From NCBI GenBank assembly GCA_018524725.1, contig JAEUWP010000525.1, positions 186,001 through 250,000 on the forward strand: a stretch of DNA of 64,000 nucleotides, given 5' to 3'. The position numbers and the translations under genes are program-made. Below, piece by piece: positions 35,346-49,372 of this stretch. How positions within the stretch are numbered: position 1 is the first letter of the stretch; each line of letters begins with the position of its first letter. The notes under the pieces were generated by a model that saw only the letters and a list, made by a program, of their open reading frames with translations, made no database searches and was not told the DNA's origin. Source of the stretch: Podaxis mareebaensis (lineage: Eukaryota; Basidiomycota; Agaricomycetes; Agaricales; Agaricaceae).

Positions 35346-36831
35346 TTACGATGCATAACTGTTGCCAACCATGATCTTCAGGACTAGTCGGCCGTCCCCA
35401 TCGACGCCCCGTTCTAGAGTTTCGAATGCTTTCTTGGTGTCCTTCAGTGCGAATCGGTGTGTCACCAACTTCTCAATGTTTTCTAACTTGCCAGAACTGA
35501 GGAGGGCCAAAGCGGTAGGATACGTGTTGGCATAACGGAATGAGCCATGGATGTCAACTTCCCGCAACGCGGCAGCGGATAGAGGCATCATCACGTTTCT
35601 GGTGCCCATGCCGATGAGCATAACCTTGCCGCCGGTCGTGGCAGTCTGGATGAAGAATAAGAATGGGATTAGGTCATTTCTTGTAAACGATGGCAGAGAA
35701 TCCGAGGAGAAATGAAATGACCAAATCCAGGGTGAAGAAGAAGGGAGGGGTGAAGGTGATGCCAGAGTTAAGAATAGCAGAGCACGGAGAACAGAAGGTC
35801 GGAGAAGAAACTTAGGGTCCAAGAGAAGGTGGCGTGCGTGAAGAGCAAGGAGAAAGTAAAGATGAGCAGACGGAATACTCACATGGATTGCCATCTGGAT
35901 ACAGGACTCTGCACCAGAGCATTCAAAAACGACGTCGAAGCCTTCTTCCTTACCGAAGGCTGCTAGGGCAACAGATGCGTTGTCCTTTGCTCTCCGTAGT
36001 TGTTCTTCCGCGTTTTTAGGTTTGTCGGCGGGAGGGAAACAGAAGACTTGCTGAGCGAACCCGTTTTTCTTGGCAAAATCAAGGCGCGACTCGTTGATGT
36101 CGACGGCGGCGACGTGCGAAGCTCCCATAGATTTTGCGAGAGCACAAGCAAGAATCCCAATGGCGCCTGTACCAAGCACGAGGACTGACTGACCGGGAGT
36201 GAGGCCGGCCCGTCTGGAGGCATGGACGAGAACGGATAGGGGCTCCGCAAGAGCTGCTTTCTCGAAGGAGCAGTTGTGGGGTAGGCTGTTGAACATCACA
36301 TAATATTAGATAACGCTTATTTTTGCGGAGTTGGACAGAACGTACGGATGTAGGACATGGGCCGGGTGGTTCATGCGGGTTTGGAGGGTGCCGTCAACGT
36401 GAGGGAAGGCGGCTGCGCTGCTGCAGAAACGCATCGACTTGCACAAGTTATAGCGGCCACCTTTGCAGAAACTGCATTCGCGGCACATAATTCCGGCCTC
36501 GATAGCCACGCGTTGACCGACGACGAAGTCGGTGACACCTGCGCCCACAGCAGTCACGATGCCTGCAGCTTCATGACCGAGCACAAGCGGCTGGCGAACA
36601 GCAAAGTCTCCGTTACGACCGTGCTTGTAGTAGTGAACTAATGCAACAGTCAGAAAAGAAGGGGTTGGGCAAAGGACCTGACATACGATCACTTCCACAG
36701 AGTCCGGTGGAGACAACCTCGACTTGGACATGGTTTGCATTGGGCGGCCAGACGGGGCGTTCTTCGATACGAAGGTCCTTGGCGGCGTGGAGGACAGCGG
36801 CATATTGGGTGGGGAATGAAGAAGCAGACAT
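35346..36831 (-). CDS. Zinc-containing polyol dehydrogenase (xylitol/sorbitol dehydrogenase-like)
   Basis: Medium-chain NAD+-dependent dehydrogenase that oxidises a polyol such as xylitol, sorbitol or L-arabinitol to the ketose. The start at 36831 gives MSASSFPTQYAAVLHAAKDL. Catalytic zinc ligands are visible in TGLCGSD, GHEAAG and the ALAEPLSVLVHA Glu. The structural zinc loop is CRECSFCKGGRYNLC. The Rossmann motif is VLGTGAIGILACALAKSMG, and the acidic residue after the second strand (AAVDINESRL) indicates NAD+ rather than NADP+. The C-terminus runs FRYANTYPTALALLSSGK to 35346. Exons are about 36690-36831, 36350-36655, 35884-36290 and 35346-35646. The third intron is about 237 nt. It shares a 308-bp promoter with a divergent SDR, suggesting related sugar metabolism. 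Confidence 0.9.
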
Positions 36832-37139
36832 GTTGAGGAAAGAGGGGAATTCTGTCGTGACGAGGAGAACTAGAACGGATTTATATAGATTTCGCAAAGA
36901 AGTCAATTATCGACTTGAGAGGTTGCCGGTCCGAACGCCCGTCCCTTGCCCCAGATCGGGATCGGGTCACACATGTTGGGTGTGACAGGAAATGGATCTG
37001 GGGGCTAAATCGGGAACCAGGGAGGGAGATCGGAAAGAGATTTCCACGGTCCCTCATGGGGCATTCTTGGATTCAGCTCGGGCCGACCCTGATATTCTTG
37101 TACTTATCCACTTGTTCACCCAATCTCATTCCAATCCCT
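36832..37139. promoter_or_regulatory. Divergent promoter between the two dehydrogenase genes
   Basis: 308 bp between start codons. It contains a GC-rich block around 36940-36970 (CCCCAGATCGGGATCGGG), a candidate for factor binding, but no known site can be named. Sharing suggests, but does not prove, co-regulation. Confidence 0.45.
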
Positions 37140-39358
37140 ATGGATCCGTCCCCAGTCCTCCCTGCTCCCTCTCTCTTTGACCTCCACGGTAACAACGTTC
37201 TCATCACCGGTGCAACACGCGGCATCGGTGCTGCTTGTGCCCTCGCCCTCGCAGAAGCTGGCGCAAATATTTGTCTTGTCCAACGTCCTCCTACAGATGG
37301 TCCCGAAAACAAGGAAACTTATAACGCCATTATCGCTCGTGGGGCATCTGCTACTATCATACACTGCGACCTCGAGGATCTTGACCAAGTTCGCGGTCTT
37401 TTTCCACGTGCTCTTGAGGCTATGGGCGACAACATCCATGTTTTGGTCAACTGTGCAGGTATCCAACGCCGTCATCCTGCAGTGGCTTTCCCCGAAGCCG
37501 ATTGGGACAACGCAAGTGCTCCCACGTCTGCCTAGCTCCATCTCAGCTGACCGCACTACCCACCTGCAGGTTATCGACGTTAACCTCAAGGTGTGCTGGA
37601 TCCTTGCCCAGGCTGCGGGCCAGCACATGGTGCCCCTCCGAAGGGGCAAGATCATCAATATGTGCTCTCTTCTTACCTTCCAGGGTGGCTTTACTGTTCC
37701 GGCATATGCCGCTGCTAAAGGTGCACTTGGCCAACTCACCAAGGCTCTTTCCAACGAATGGAGCCAACACAATGTCCAAGTGAATGGTATTTGCCCTGGA
37801 TATATTGCAACTGACATGTAAGTGTACTCGGCTTCGGGGCTTTCATATTGATGTCACATCAATTTCATATGTCCCCGTCGTTCTCTCTTTATCTCCCTCT
37901 TCATTTTTTTTCTCCCGGTGATCATTTCCGGGCATGCTGTCGTTTGGCTCATGGCGGACTCTGCGGTTTAAGAGTCCGCGAATACTCACCTACTTCTTCG
38001 TTCGGAATCTCTTTGGTCTTTGGGTCTGCCTTTTCTGCGCCTGCCTGAGCTAGCCAGTACTATGGTTACTGTTGCCTTTCCCGTACCGTGGCGTCACATT
38101 TTTGCGTAAAGCATACCTTAAAGGCGCCTTGCGGACTGTTTACGGATATCACACGGCGCCAGGCAAATGAAACAGGAGCGCTCCACGCAAGAAATTAATG
38201 GCATGAACAGCGGAAGCTGTTTGTATTTGATTTCCATCCTTCTCGGTCAACACACGGACTCCTACTATCCCTCTTTTCTATGTTGTATTCCGCTTTCCGA
38301 AGCACGACCTAACATGCTTAATCCTAAATTCACGTTGTCTGAGTGCTATCTCGTTAATGCCTAAAAATGGGGTTCATGGGATTTCGCTTTTGTTGCTTCT
38401 CATGAGGAAGTTTATGTTTCGTACAACGTCTGACTGACGAATACGCCACAATTACAGGAACGAGAAGCTGTTGAAAGATCCCACAAGGTTGCGACAGATT
38501 TCCGAGAGAATACCCGCTGGGCGATGGGGACAACCGAACGACTTTGCCGGTCCAATAGTGTTTCTCGCGAGCCGCGCAAGCCAATACGTGTGTGGGGAAC
38601 TGTTGGTCGTCGATGGGGTGAGTAACATTCTATGCCTCGTTTACACACTCTTTTTCCACGCCTTCATTTCGGGTCGTCTATTCTTCAGAGGAAACTGACT
38701 CCAGCATGACGTTGCATTCATGGGCGTCCGGAGCATATATCCTTCTCCTGAGGCAACTCCTCCTTACCAGTGGCTTCCAGCTCGCCTGCAGCATGTGCAT
38801 GCCCATCTACTTTCATCGTCTTTCTATTCCCCCACTTCATTTTAGCTTGATCCATGCACGTCTGTCTCATCCCTTGATCTGAACTATGGGCGTACGCTGT
38901 CCGTCCATGCACGACCATGATGGAACCTGCTGTTTTCCTTGTCACGTCGATGCTCCGAAAAGGGATAAAAGATAACTCAGAAACGAAAGGGTTGTGGAGA
39001 ACCCTTGCGTAACACTCAGGCCTAGTGGCACGCGGTTTAATGGCCCATAAACACGCATGGCTCACTTGCTGCAGCGTTAACTGGCCATCCCATCGTTCAA
39101 GGGCATTCGATTGTGCATCAGGAGTGTCACTATGCCTAAAATTGCCTTTCGATTATGAATAGGGCTCTTTCCCCTTCTATTTTTCATCACCGAATACGAC
39201 TGCCGTATCACTTGTTCTTGTTGTCTTTGTTTCCTTGTTGAATGCCGGTCATATTCCGACGGCGATAAACGTTTCATGTTCTTTGGTCATTCTGATGACA
39301 TCAACGTACTGATCCTATCTTTCCATCGTTTCTCTTGTAGGGTTGGATGGGTCGGTGA
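37140..39358 (+). CDS. Short-chain dehydrogenase, KduD-like (2-deoxy-D-gluconate 3-dehydrogenase family)
   Basis: NAD(P)-dependent oxidoreductase. The nearest known family oxidises 2-keto-3-deoxy or 2-deoxy sugar acids, but the substrate here is unproven. Four exons close in frame to 265 aa: 37140-37511, 37570-37817, 38458-38617 and 39341-39358. Motifs: cofactor site [22 protein letters not shown]-type strand with NCAG (VNCAGIQRR); [10 protein letters not shown]; active-site Ser in [18 protein letters not shown] (Tyr and Lys); PGYIATDM; and the C-terminal VVDGGWMGR, which needs the tiny 18-nt last exon. The first intron uses a GC donor (GCAAGT...CAG). The second (640 nt) and third (723 nt) are far longer than usual here. 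Confidence 0.88.
37512..37569 (+). other. GC-AG intron in the SDR gene
   Basis: 58 nt, donor GCAAGT, acceptor CTGCAG. It joins PEADWDN to VIDVNLKV in phase 0. Without it the frame stops at CCTAG at about 37535. Confidence 0.8.
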
Positions 39359-42300
39359 TTGGGGCTCTCCCATAATTGTTGGGAGTGCATGTGTACATGC
39401 AGGAGGGTAGGGTTGTGATGTACGGTATTTTTGTGACAGCATGTGATGGGTGATTGTACGTTTGTTCACAACAGGACAAGTGGCCATTTTGGTCCCAGCC
39501 CCCCCCCACTGTGAGAGTGAGATAGTATCTTGGAGTATGGAGTCGGGTAGATGTACAAGCCAACAGCAGATCTCGGCGCATATTTTTGGTCATGGGAAGT
39601 GACGATCAGGATGCCTCGGGTTATACCTACCCGCCCCGTTTCTGTAAATATAGTATACGCCTCTTGGGATCGACGAATATGGTCCAGGGTTGAGGAACCA
39701 GAAGCAGAAAGACGTAAGTTATGCAAGAAAAGTATGGACAATGTTCCTCGACAACCGCCCCCTCCCTCCTCACGTGCACTTCCGTTTCTCCGAGAAGAAT
39801 CATGCCCTGGGTATTCTCCGCCTTACGTGATTCAAGAAGACATCTCTCCATCTTTACCGATACCTCTGTCTGATGGTTTTCGTCATCCAGTGGACAGATG
39901 GACAAGACTCAAGAATGATTCTCTGCAGCCTAGAGAAAGACATTGGCTTACGTTGTACGAAGACTCCTCTTATACCCCTCAAGAGATGTCTGTTTGTCTG
40001 ATTGGGTCGACATCGTGAGGGCCTTTTCACGAAATGGCTAAAGCTCTAATCAGACTGTGGTCCATTAAGTGGGCTCGGAACTGTGACTTCATGACGGGAT
40101 TTGACGCGTTCATCTTACTCAAGTAGGAGGTACAAGCGTTCTTCTAAGCTTCGAAGCAAGACAAAGGTCCCGTGTCCAAGTGTGGTATCTCTGCTCGTGT
40201 TTCTCCGTCCTTCTACTGAGGCGTAGCGGGGGAATTATGACATGGAAGTTTCCACGCAGTCCAATTTGTTAATCTTCTTCGGATCTTCTTCAGGAGCTGA
40301 GGGGAGCCAACCGGTACGACGTGTCGACTGAACCGTTGGGTCCGACTTCTCTTCACATGGCGACAGGAGTAGACATTCACCTGGCGAAGGCTGAGAACTT
40401 GCGGAGTGGAATCCAGGATACCAAGAACATGAAAAGGAGCGATCATCCCCATAATCGCTTTGGATTGGCTCTTGCAAGCTAAAGCCAAAGTTGCTAAAGA
40501 CAGATAGTAAGAAAAGGATCGGAAGTCACACCTTTCCCGTTTGAAATTAGTACGGCGAACCAACGAACATAGTTAGGTAATTCAGAAGACAAGAAAGTTT
40601 TATCAGAAGCGGAGAGCTTATTTGCACAGACGGACAGCCATATGGTGAGCCAATAGTCGGGCTTGTTCTCTCAGAAGTTCAGGTGGGCGGAGACGTGGGG
40701 CAATGCGTGGGGGCAATGAAGGGGAGCAAGGGTGCGGATATGGTACGGGCCGAGACCCCGAGTTTAGGGGTTCAATTTCATTTTTGTAAAAGGGCGGATA
40801 GGCGGGGTTGACCGAGGCTATGGGTGATTGGAGTGTGTTATTCCCTGTTGTTCCACAATGGAAACCTCCGCAGGTTGGAATGGAAATTGAGAATGGTTGA
40901 CCGCACTTGCAATGGAGAGCGGAGAAAGCGGCACGGGGAAGGGCTAACCTGGATGCCTTATGAGACTCACGTAGAAATACCAGAATGATGGTTGGAATTG
41001 TGGTGTGTAATAGTACAATATCACTATCATACGTTCGCGGCATTGCACTGTGCGTCTGCATACTATTACATGACTGAATGAAATAGGACTTTCGAGAAGC
41101 CAGTCTCGAAGCAATTTAAAGCTAGACCTGCGAGCTTCTACATGTTAAGTCGAGAGAATTTTCATTCCCTTGTAGGTATCTGGCTTTGTTACAGTTGTGG
41201 TCAAAATTTTAGTTGAAAAACGGATTATCCTCCTGTGTTTGTTAAATTGTGAGGGAATCGAATGACCGCGACATCGTGTGTAACTAATCCAGCGCTTAAT
41301 AGGGGATCCCGAACTAATGAATATAACCAAGACTAGAAAGGCAGTATTATTCCCGTAACCTCGAGGTCATTTGGCAAGACTGGTTTCGACGTAGCGAATA
41401 GGCGGCTCTTATATTTTTTGGGCATATTGCTTAGCACATATGGCGCGTTCCACCTGTCCGTCCTGCAAGTTCAATTGTCATCTGCTAGCGGAATTGCACC
41501 CGAGCTGCTTCGACCGGGTCCGGGTGACCACTAGCAAGGATTCGCCCTTCTGGAAGAATATATTGAACCTCTGTACCTTAAACGTAGTCCTCCGCCATGA
41601 CGATTGTATTCCTTGGTGAATGCTCCCTAGATGTATTGCCTTTGACAGCCATTTATCCAACTCCATCTACTAATACCCAATATGGGAATCCTCAGTCATA
41701 CAAGCTTCGACGCGAACCGGGATACGGGAATACGAATCTCGGACCATGAAGACTTGTAAAAATCACATTCGTTCTTTCTCTCGTCGCTACGATTGATGAT
41801 ATCTATAGTTCTGCTTACCCTCCCCGAACCGCGTCTCACATACATTCGCTTAGGGTCTGGCAGCCATGGAGATCTCCGAGCTAGCGGTCGGCTAGGCCAA
41901 CCGTTTGTTAGGAAAAGAGGATGCCGAGCTGGCTCATCCTCTATCTGTCAGAAAGGAAGATGAAAAACGATCGTTCTAGCCATTGAGTCGTGACAGGATT
42001 TGAATCAAGACGTCCACTGTGTACGCATCGTGCCTGAACATTTTACCCATTACCCATTTGAAGCCTCATCGACTTGCTTCAAGCCCGAGGCCTTTCTCTC
42101 ACGCAAGCTCACACAGTCTGTCACTGGCAGGTTTCGATCGTGTGCGTCCGAAGCTGGTTTTTGACCTGCGATCAGGTGGGCATCACCGAAAACTGTGGTC
42201 TTCTCAGACATGATTGTAACGACTTGATTATTGTTTCTGTTTCTCATAATGACATTGCTTTCGGGTCCAACTCAGGGACATTCCACACAGCGACACAAGA

Positions 42301-45300
42301 AGTGGGTTCCGGAGCGCTATCCGGAATTTTCACGCTTAGTGGCTATCTATGCCGGAACGTACTTTACTCCACATAGATGGTAGGTACACTTTTCTCTGTA
42401 GTCGTGCCTAAACGAGCAGCCCTACAGATACAGTATCAATGTCGGTTGAACAGATTGAACGGGACACGGAGCCTAACAATTTAAAGGAGCAGGTACAGCG
42501 GATACTTCCGACTCATCTTCTAATAGCAATCGTCGGACAAGCGGGACGACGGTATCATGAGGCGGCAAGGGCAGGCACGGAATACGTTCTAACTCGTCGC
42601 CGCAATAGGGGAGCGGTCGAGGGGCAATTCCGGTAGCATTATGAGGTCTCGAATAGGGATGCATTGAACCATCTTCTTGAATCTCGGACCTGCTTCCATG
42701 TATATCCAATAGGTATAACCCTTAGGATGTTGGTAATACGCTGAAGCAATGGTAGAGTTTGTGAGTGGATACTTAATGTGGCTGAGGGGATAAAAGATTA
42801 TGGTGGTAACGTTACCCTGGTATCGTCCAACTGCGGTCGAGACTTGTTGATATGAAAACCGTTGCGCATGCATGCGGCCAGTTGGTCTTCCAATAGAACT
42901 GCCGTTCATGACATCCTTGACCAATGATATACAATCTATACTCCCCAGTCGCCCGGTTCACTGAGGATTAATATCTTGCGCTACATACAGCCTGTAAATT
43001 AAATAACCTGCCATGAAGTAGTGAAGTAGCATTATCATCCAACTACCATTAGGAGCTCGGACCGAAGGGCGGACTTTCTACTCACAGAGATCAGACTGGA
43101 GGCAAGGATTCAACGCCTTTGTCTTGAAAAGGCGCCCTGTAACCGCATGGAAAGCGTGTGGCATCATGCTGGATTACTAACGGGCGCGGCGATGCGAGCA
43201 TTGAGTAACTGTAAATAGGATATGTGCGCCATGGGAGCGTGGGATAGACAAGGTTCCAGAAAAGATTTCGAAGGTCAGGAACTGAATACGTCGAATTGCG
43301 GCCGTCTCCTAGTACGCTGCAACATGATTTGCAAGGGGGGAACTGACTTCGCGCGCGACAAGAACACCAAATGAGTAGAAGGGACATCCACTGGTGTCAG
43401 CACATGGAAAACTGGTGATACCGGCACTATCCTCTTGCTGTGGACTACGCTGACCGCCCAGAAAATCAGTCGCGATGCATTGCATCCACATGAACAGTTG
43501 AGATCGTCGGTGTCCGGATGTCGCTGTCCCAAATGGGAAATCCTGATGGAGCGCCATATGGGGGCTTGCTGGGAAGAGGAGAGGGATTGTCGCATGAGAT
43601 TGCACGGAGTCCTGTCGGAAACGGCGATATCCAACTAGGACGTGAAGAACACGTTGTGTACTTTAAGACCACATAGTATGGCACAGCGGAAAGGGGTCGC
43701 GTCCGAAAAAAGCCGAGCACAAAGTTGAGTAGACGAAAGCAGCAATAAGTGGCGGAGGGAACAGCAGCGGTCATAAGAACAGATGGGGCGTGAAGATTGA
43801 TGATCGCCCATCCGCGCCAGTGCCTCGGCATTGGGGTATGAGAGAGAACAACCTCCGAGAACTTAGGAAAGAGGGTGGAGAGGTCGTCATATCATGCGAA
43901 TTCACAGTTGTTGGCCTTCCAAGAAAAGGCAACTCGGACTCTTGTGCTGCGGCGTCGGCGCATGGCCGCAGATACACTGCCGATAGGTAAAGCACTGTCC
44001 TTCTCACCCTACATCAGCTGGAGAACCCGGAAGCTTGAAGAAGCTTGGATGGAGGAAAAAACAGAGCAAGGTGACCGGCAGACCGCGCCCGAAGACCGAG
44101 TCGCAAAGGAGGAAATGGCCAGGTAAGGTGCTGATCAATGATGCGGAAAGTGACCATAGGCCATGAAGCATTGGGGGGGTTCGTGACTCCAATTGCCTTC
44201 ACAAGGACGGAGCGGAATCATCGATGGACAACTGGGCAAATGGAGATGTCATGTTGAGAGCGAGGCGGGCCGGTGGGGGCCGGGCGAGGCAAGTGTCCCC
44301 TGAAAAAAAGTTCGAGAATCGAAGGCCCGAATGAACCCGATGCCGCACGGAGTTTTAACGTCGATAAAATAGAGATATGGGCTCGCAGATTTGGCCAATG
44401 GATAGCGTACGGACTCAAGAAAAAACGCTACAGGAAGGGATGAGTTGGATTTCGTCCATGATCGGATAGTGTGTTCTTCTCTCCTGTTATAATCTTGAAC
44501 TGCCTAAAGAGCCATGTCACGTTTAGTCAATAAGTATAGGACAGAAAGACCATAAAAACTGACCAAAGGGGAATAGATTTGTCTCTCGGACTATCTAAGT
44601 CCCTCCTAAGAACGTGTATGGGTAAAGCCGAGGTGAATGTGTGAATTGAATGGTGGCGTTGCTTTCTGCGCTTTCCCCCCACGTAATTGTCCCAGAAGCA
44701 TCCATCGAGCGACTGTATCGTACATCCTATATGGCACGGAATTTGTGCTCATACGGCCCGAGTCTGATGCGTGGTTATTAAAGAGGCGAGGTGAGCAATG
44801 TGCACCCAGCTATCCATTAGAAGGATGCTTCAACGATGGAGCATGCTGCCATGATCCGTCCAGGTTCCAGTCTCCACCGACTCTCAATGCACCTTGCGGA
44901 TTCTTCGAGGGATCGAAATTAGGCTTCTTAAAGACGAGCTTGAATGGCAGGAGGATGACGGTAGGGTTTGTAGGCCATTCCAGGTCGATGCTTGGGGGGC
45001 AGGTTGCTTCGGAACGTGGCCGGAATAAGCGACACACTCAGATCCGACCTGTTTACCAAGATGGTTCTATGTGACGTTTGGCCCAAGAGACGGAATTCCT
45101 ATGTCGAGGGAAAGCATGGAATCATTGAGTGACTTCCAATGTATAAATTCCATGCGAAAGAGGCGCTTGTGCTTCGGAACGCCATAAAGGTATTTTGTAT
45201 CGTGAATCGTGGGTTCGAAGAGGAGATACATCTAGGATGTTGGGTCAGTAACCGCATCACCAGTCCTGCCTATACGTACCTGGTGCTACTTATATTGGAA

Positions 45301-46486
45301 GCGTATATACGGATATTACGATTTCAGGAGGCTATACAGCGTCCAGAATTACGGGACGCGCACAAAGTTGGCCGACAGTCCACGTGTTCACCGAGGGCCA
45401 GTGTTCATCGACATCGGACATGATCGACGCTCGCAGGCCGCATCCACTCCCCTGGTAGTCAGCCGAAGCCTAAAAGCTTGGCCCATTTTCCTGGAAATCC
45501 AAAGCCCGAGACGTCCTCGAGCAATAAAAGCAATATGGCCAAGTGGGTCACAGGATATGGGGAAAGAAGTAAGCCATGGCAAGAATATGGTGAGAGGTCG
45601 TCCTTTTCGCTTGGGGGCACAGATATCAGCACCCCTTCGTTTTGCAGGAACCAAGCTTGGATGAGTGGTACATTGATCAAATGCCTACTGCTGGACCAAC
45701 ATCATGTAATGGGCACAATTGTCTTGTAGAGAACTCAAAATAGGTGATGAGGTCGTGTTATTATGTTTAGCGTGAGATGGTTGCCATAGACTGTTGTTAA
45801 GTATATCATGTTTGTCAAGCCCCAACGCACCGGCTATGTCGCCTTAACAGTTTCAGTTTGTGATGGCTAAGACAACATACACAAATATATTACTCGATAG
45901 CGCCTGAAGGTCTGAGGGGTCTCAGGTCATGGGCTCGTCCCTTGAACTAAGCGAGAAGAAATCAAGTTTCGCGCTACTGTAATGAAATCCTCATCGTTCA
46001 ATCCTCGTACGACTTGTCAAGAGTGGCTACTAGGCTGCCTTGCGTACCATGAAATCTCAGCGTGGGTTACAATTTTCCTTGACAACCTGGTCCGCCGACA
46101 GATCGCCCTTGTCCCTAAAAGCAGTGCGGAATGATATTTGACCATCCAAAGGTCAACTCGAGCACTATAATTGAACACTTGTGTACTTATTGACCATCCG
46201 CGATTCGCTGGGACCTGCCGCTGGGACCTGATGCTTCAGCATGTTTGTTGTGTATGATGATGCCCAAATGGTACAATATCAAGATCAGGGTTGTTGGGCA
46301 ACTGACGGCCTGGGCCGACTAGGGGCTAGAGTGCATGCCAAAACCGAATGGATCCGTCGAGGTAATGGGGCGAACTATATATTAAATCAAGGTTCACGGA
46401 TTGTTTTCCCTGACCCCAAACTTTCATCTCCCATAAAACTTACTCCAGTTTTTGACTTAATTTCCCTCCCATCCATCGAGACAACC
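39359..46486. other. Gene-poor island, 7.1 kb
   Basis: Only one weak candidate gene (40235-41061) was seen. Other frames of 60-155 codons (39551-40018, 42439-42636, 43275-43831, 44637-45074, 45139-45423) overlap on both strands and lack recognised motifs. No tRNA, terminal inverted repeat or reverse-transcriptase/transposase motif was found by eye. Could be old decayed repeats or sequence specific to the lineage. Confidence 0.4.
40235..41061 (-). CDS. Hypothetical protein, uncertain model
   Basis: Not recognised. The frame 40618-41061 gives a 147-aa product with one possible membrane helix near the N-terminus (IVLLHTTIPTIILVFL), a small Cys-rich patch (CKCGQPFSISIPTCGG), a Pro-rich middle and a basic LLREQARLLAHHM end. 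A different frame stays open from about 40620 down to 40525 (KLSASDKTFLSSELPNYVRW), and another from 40477 to 40235 (MQEPIQSDYGDDRSFSC). Introns could join these, but the junctions are not certain. It may be a real small gene, a decayed one or chance. Confidence 0.3.
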
Positions 46487-48773
<2,287 letters not shown>

Positions 48774-49372
48774 TTTTCCGAGTCTCTCGGAGAGCAGACC
48801 TCTTTCGTGGAATAGAGAAAACAACAAGACTATAGGAGCAAGAATCGACCACCGTAGAACTTAGGATACTCCGTGCAGTTGTGCTAGCTACTATTTGCCT
48901 GCCTTCCTCTCCTTTTCATGCTCACATCTGTATAGCTTACGCCAATATTTCCCTGTAATAACTAATTAGTGGCTCATACTAATTCAACGCGCACAAGCGT
49001 TGATAGCGAGAGAAGCTCGAGGACAGCATTCCACGATTTGTGACTTGTTGGACTTCGTCCCCTGTAATAAGTGTTGAATCATTAGTTGAATTTTCAATCT
49101 ATGTCCGAGACCAAATTTTTGCCCTATTAGACATCTAAACCGAGTCCATAATTACTAGCGGTACAAATGATCTGCTTAACCGGAAAGCAGAGTTGAAGCT
49201 AGACACTTCGTGTTTGAAAGCTACAGCGAGGCTATTAAGTCCGTCACCACGTCTGGGAGAGGAAGAAAGGGAAGAGGGACAGAAAGGTGAAGAAGCGGTA
49301 GAGGGTGCTGTATAATCGTCCGTAAGCAGGGAAGCCATTCCTTAACTTGAAACATGGCCGGCAGGTTCGCCC

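Noticed and set aside
36915..37139. In-frame N-terminal extension of the SDR from 36915
   Set aside because: No SDR similarity and no targeting signal; the family-like start is MDPSPVLP at 37140.
41985..42050. Possible minus-strand tRNA (TTCAAAT T-loop-like motif)
   Set aside because: The flanking five bases do not form a T-stem and no acceptor or anticodon arms can be drawn.
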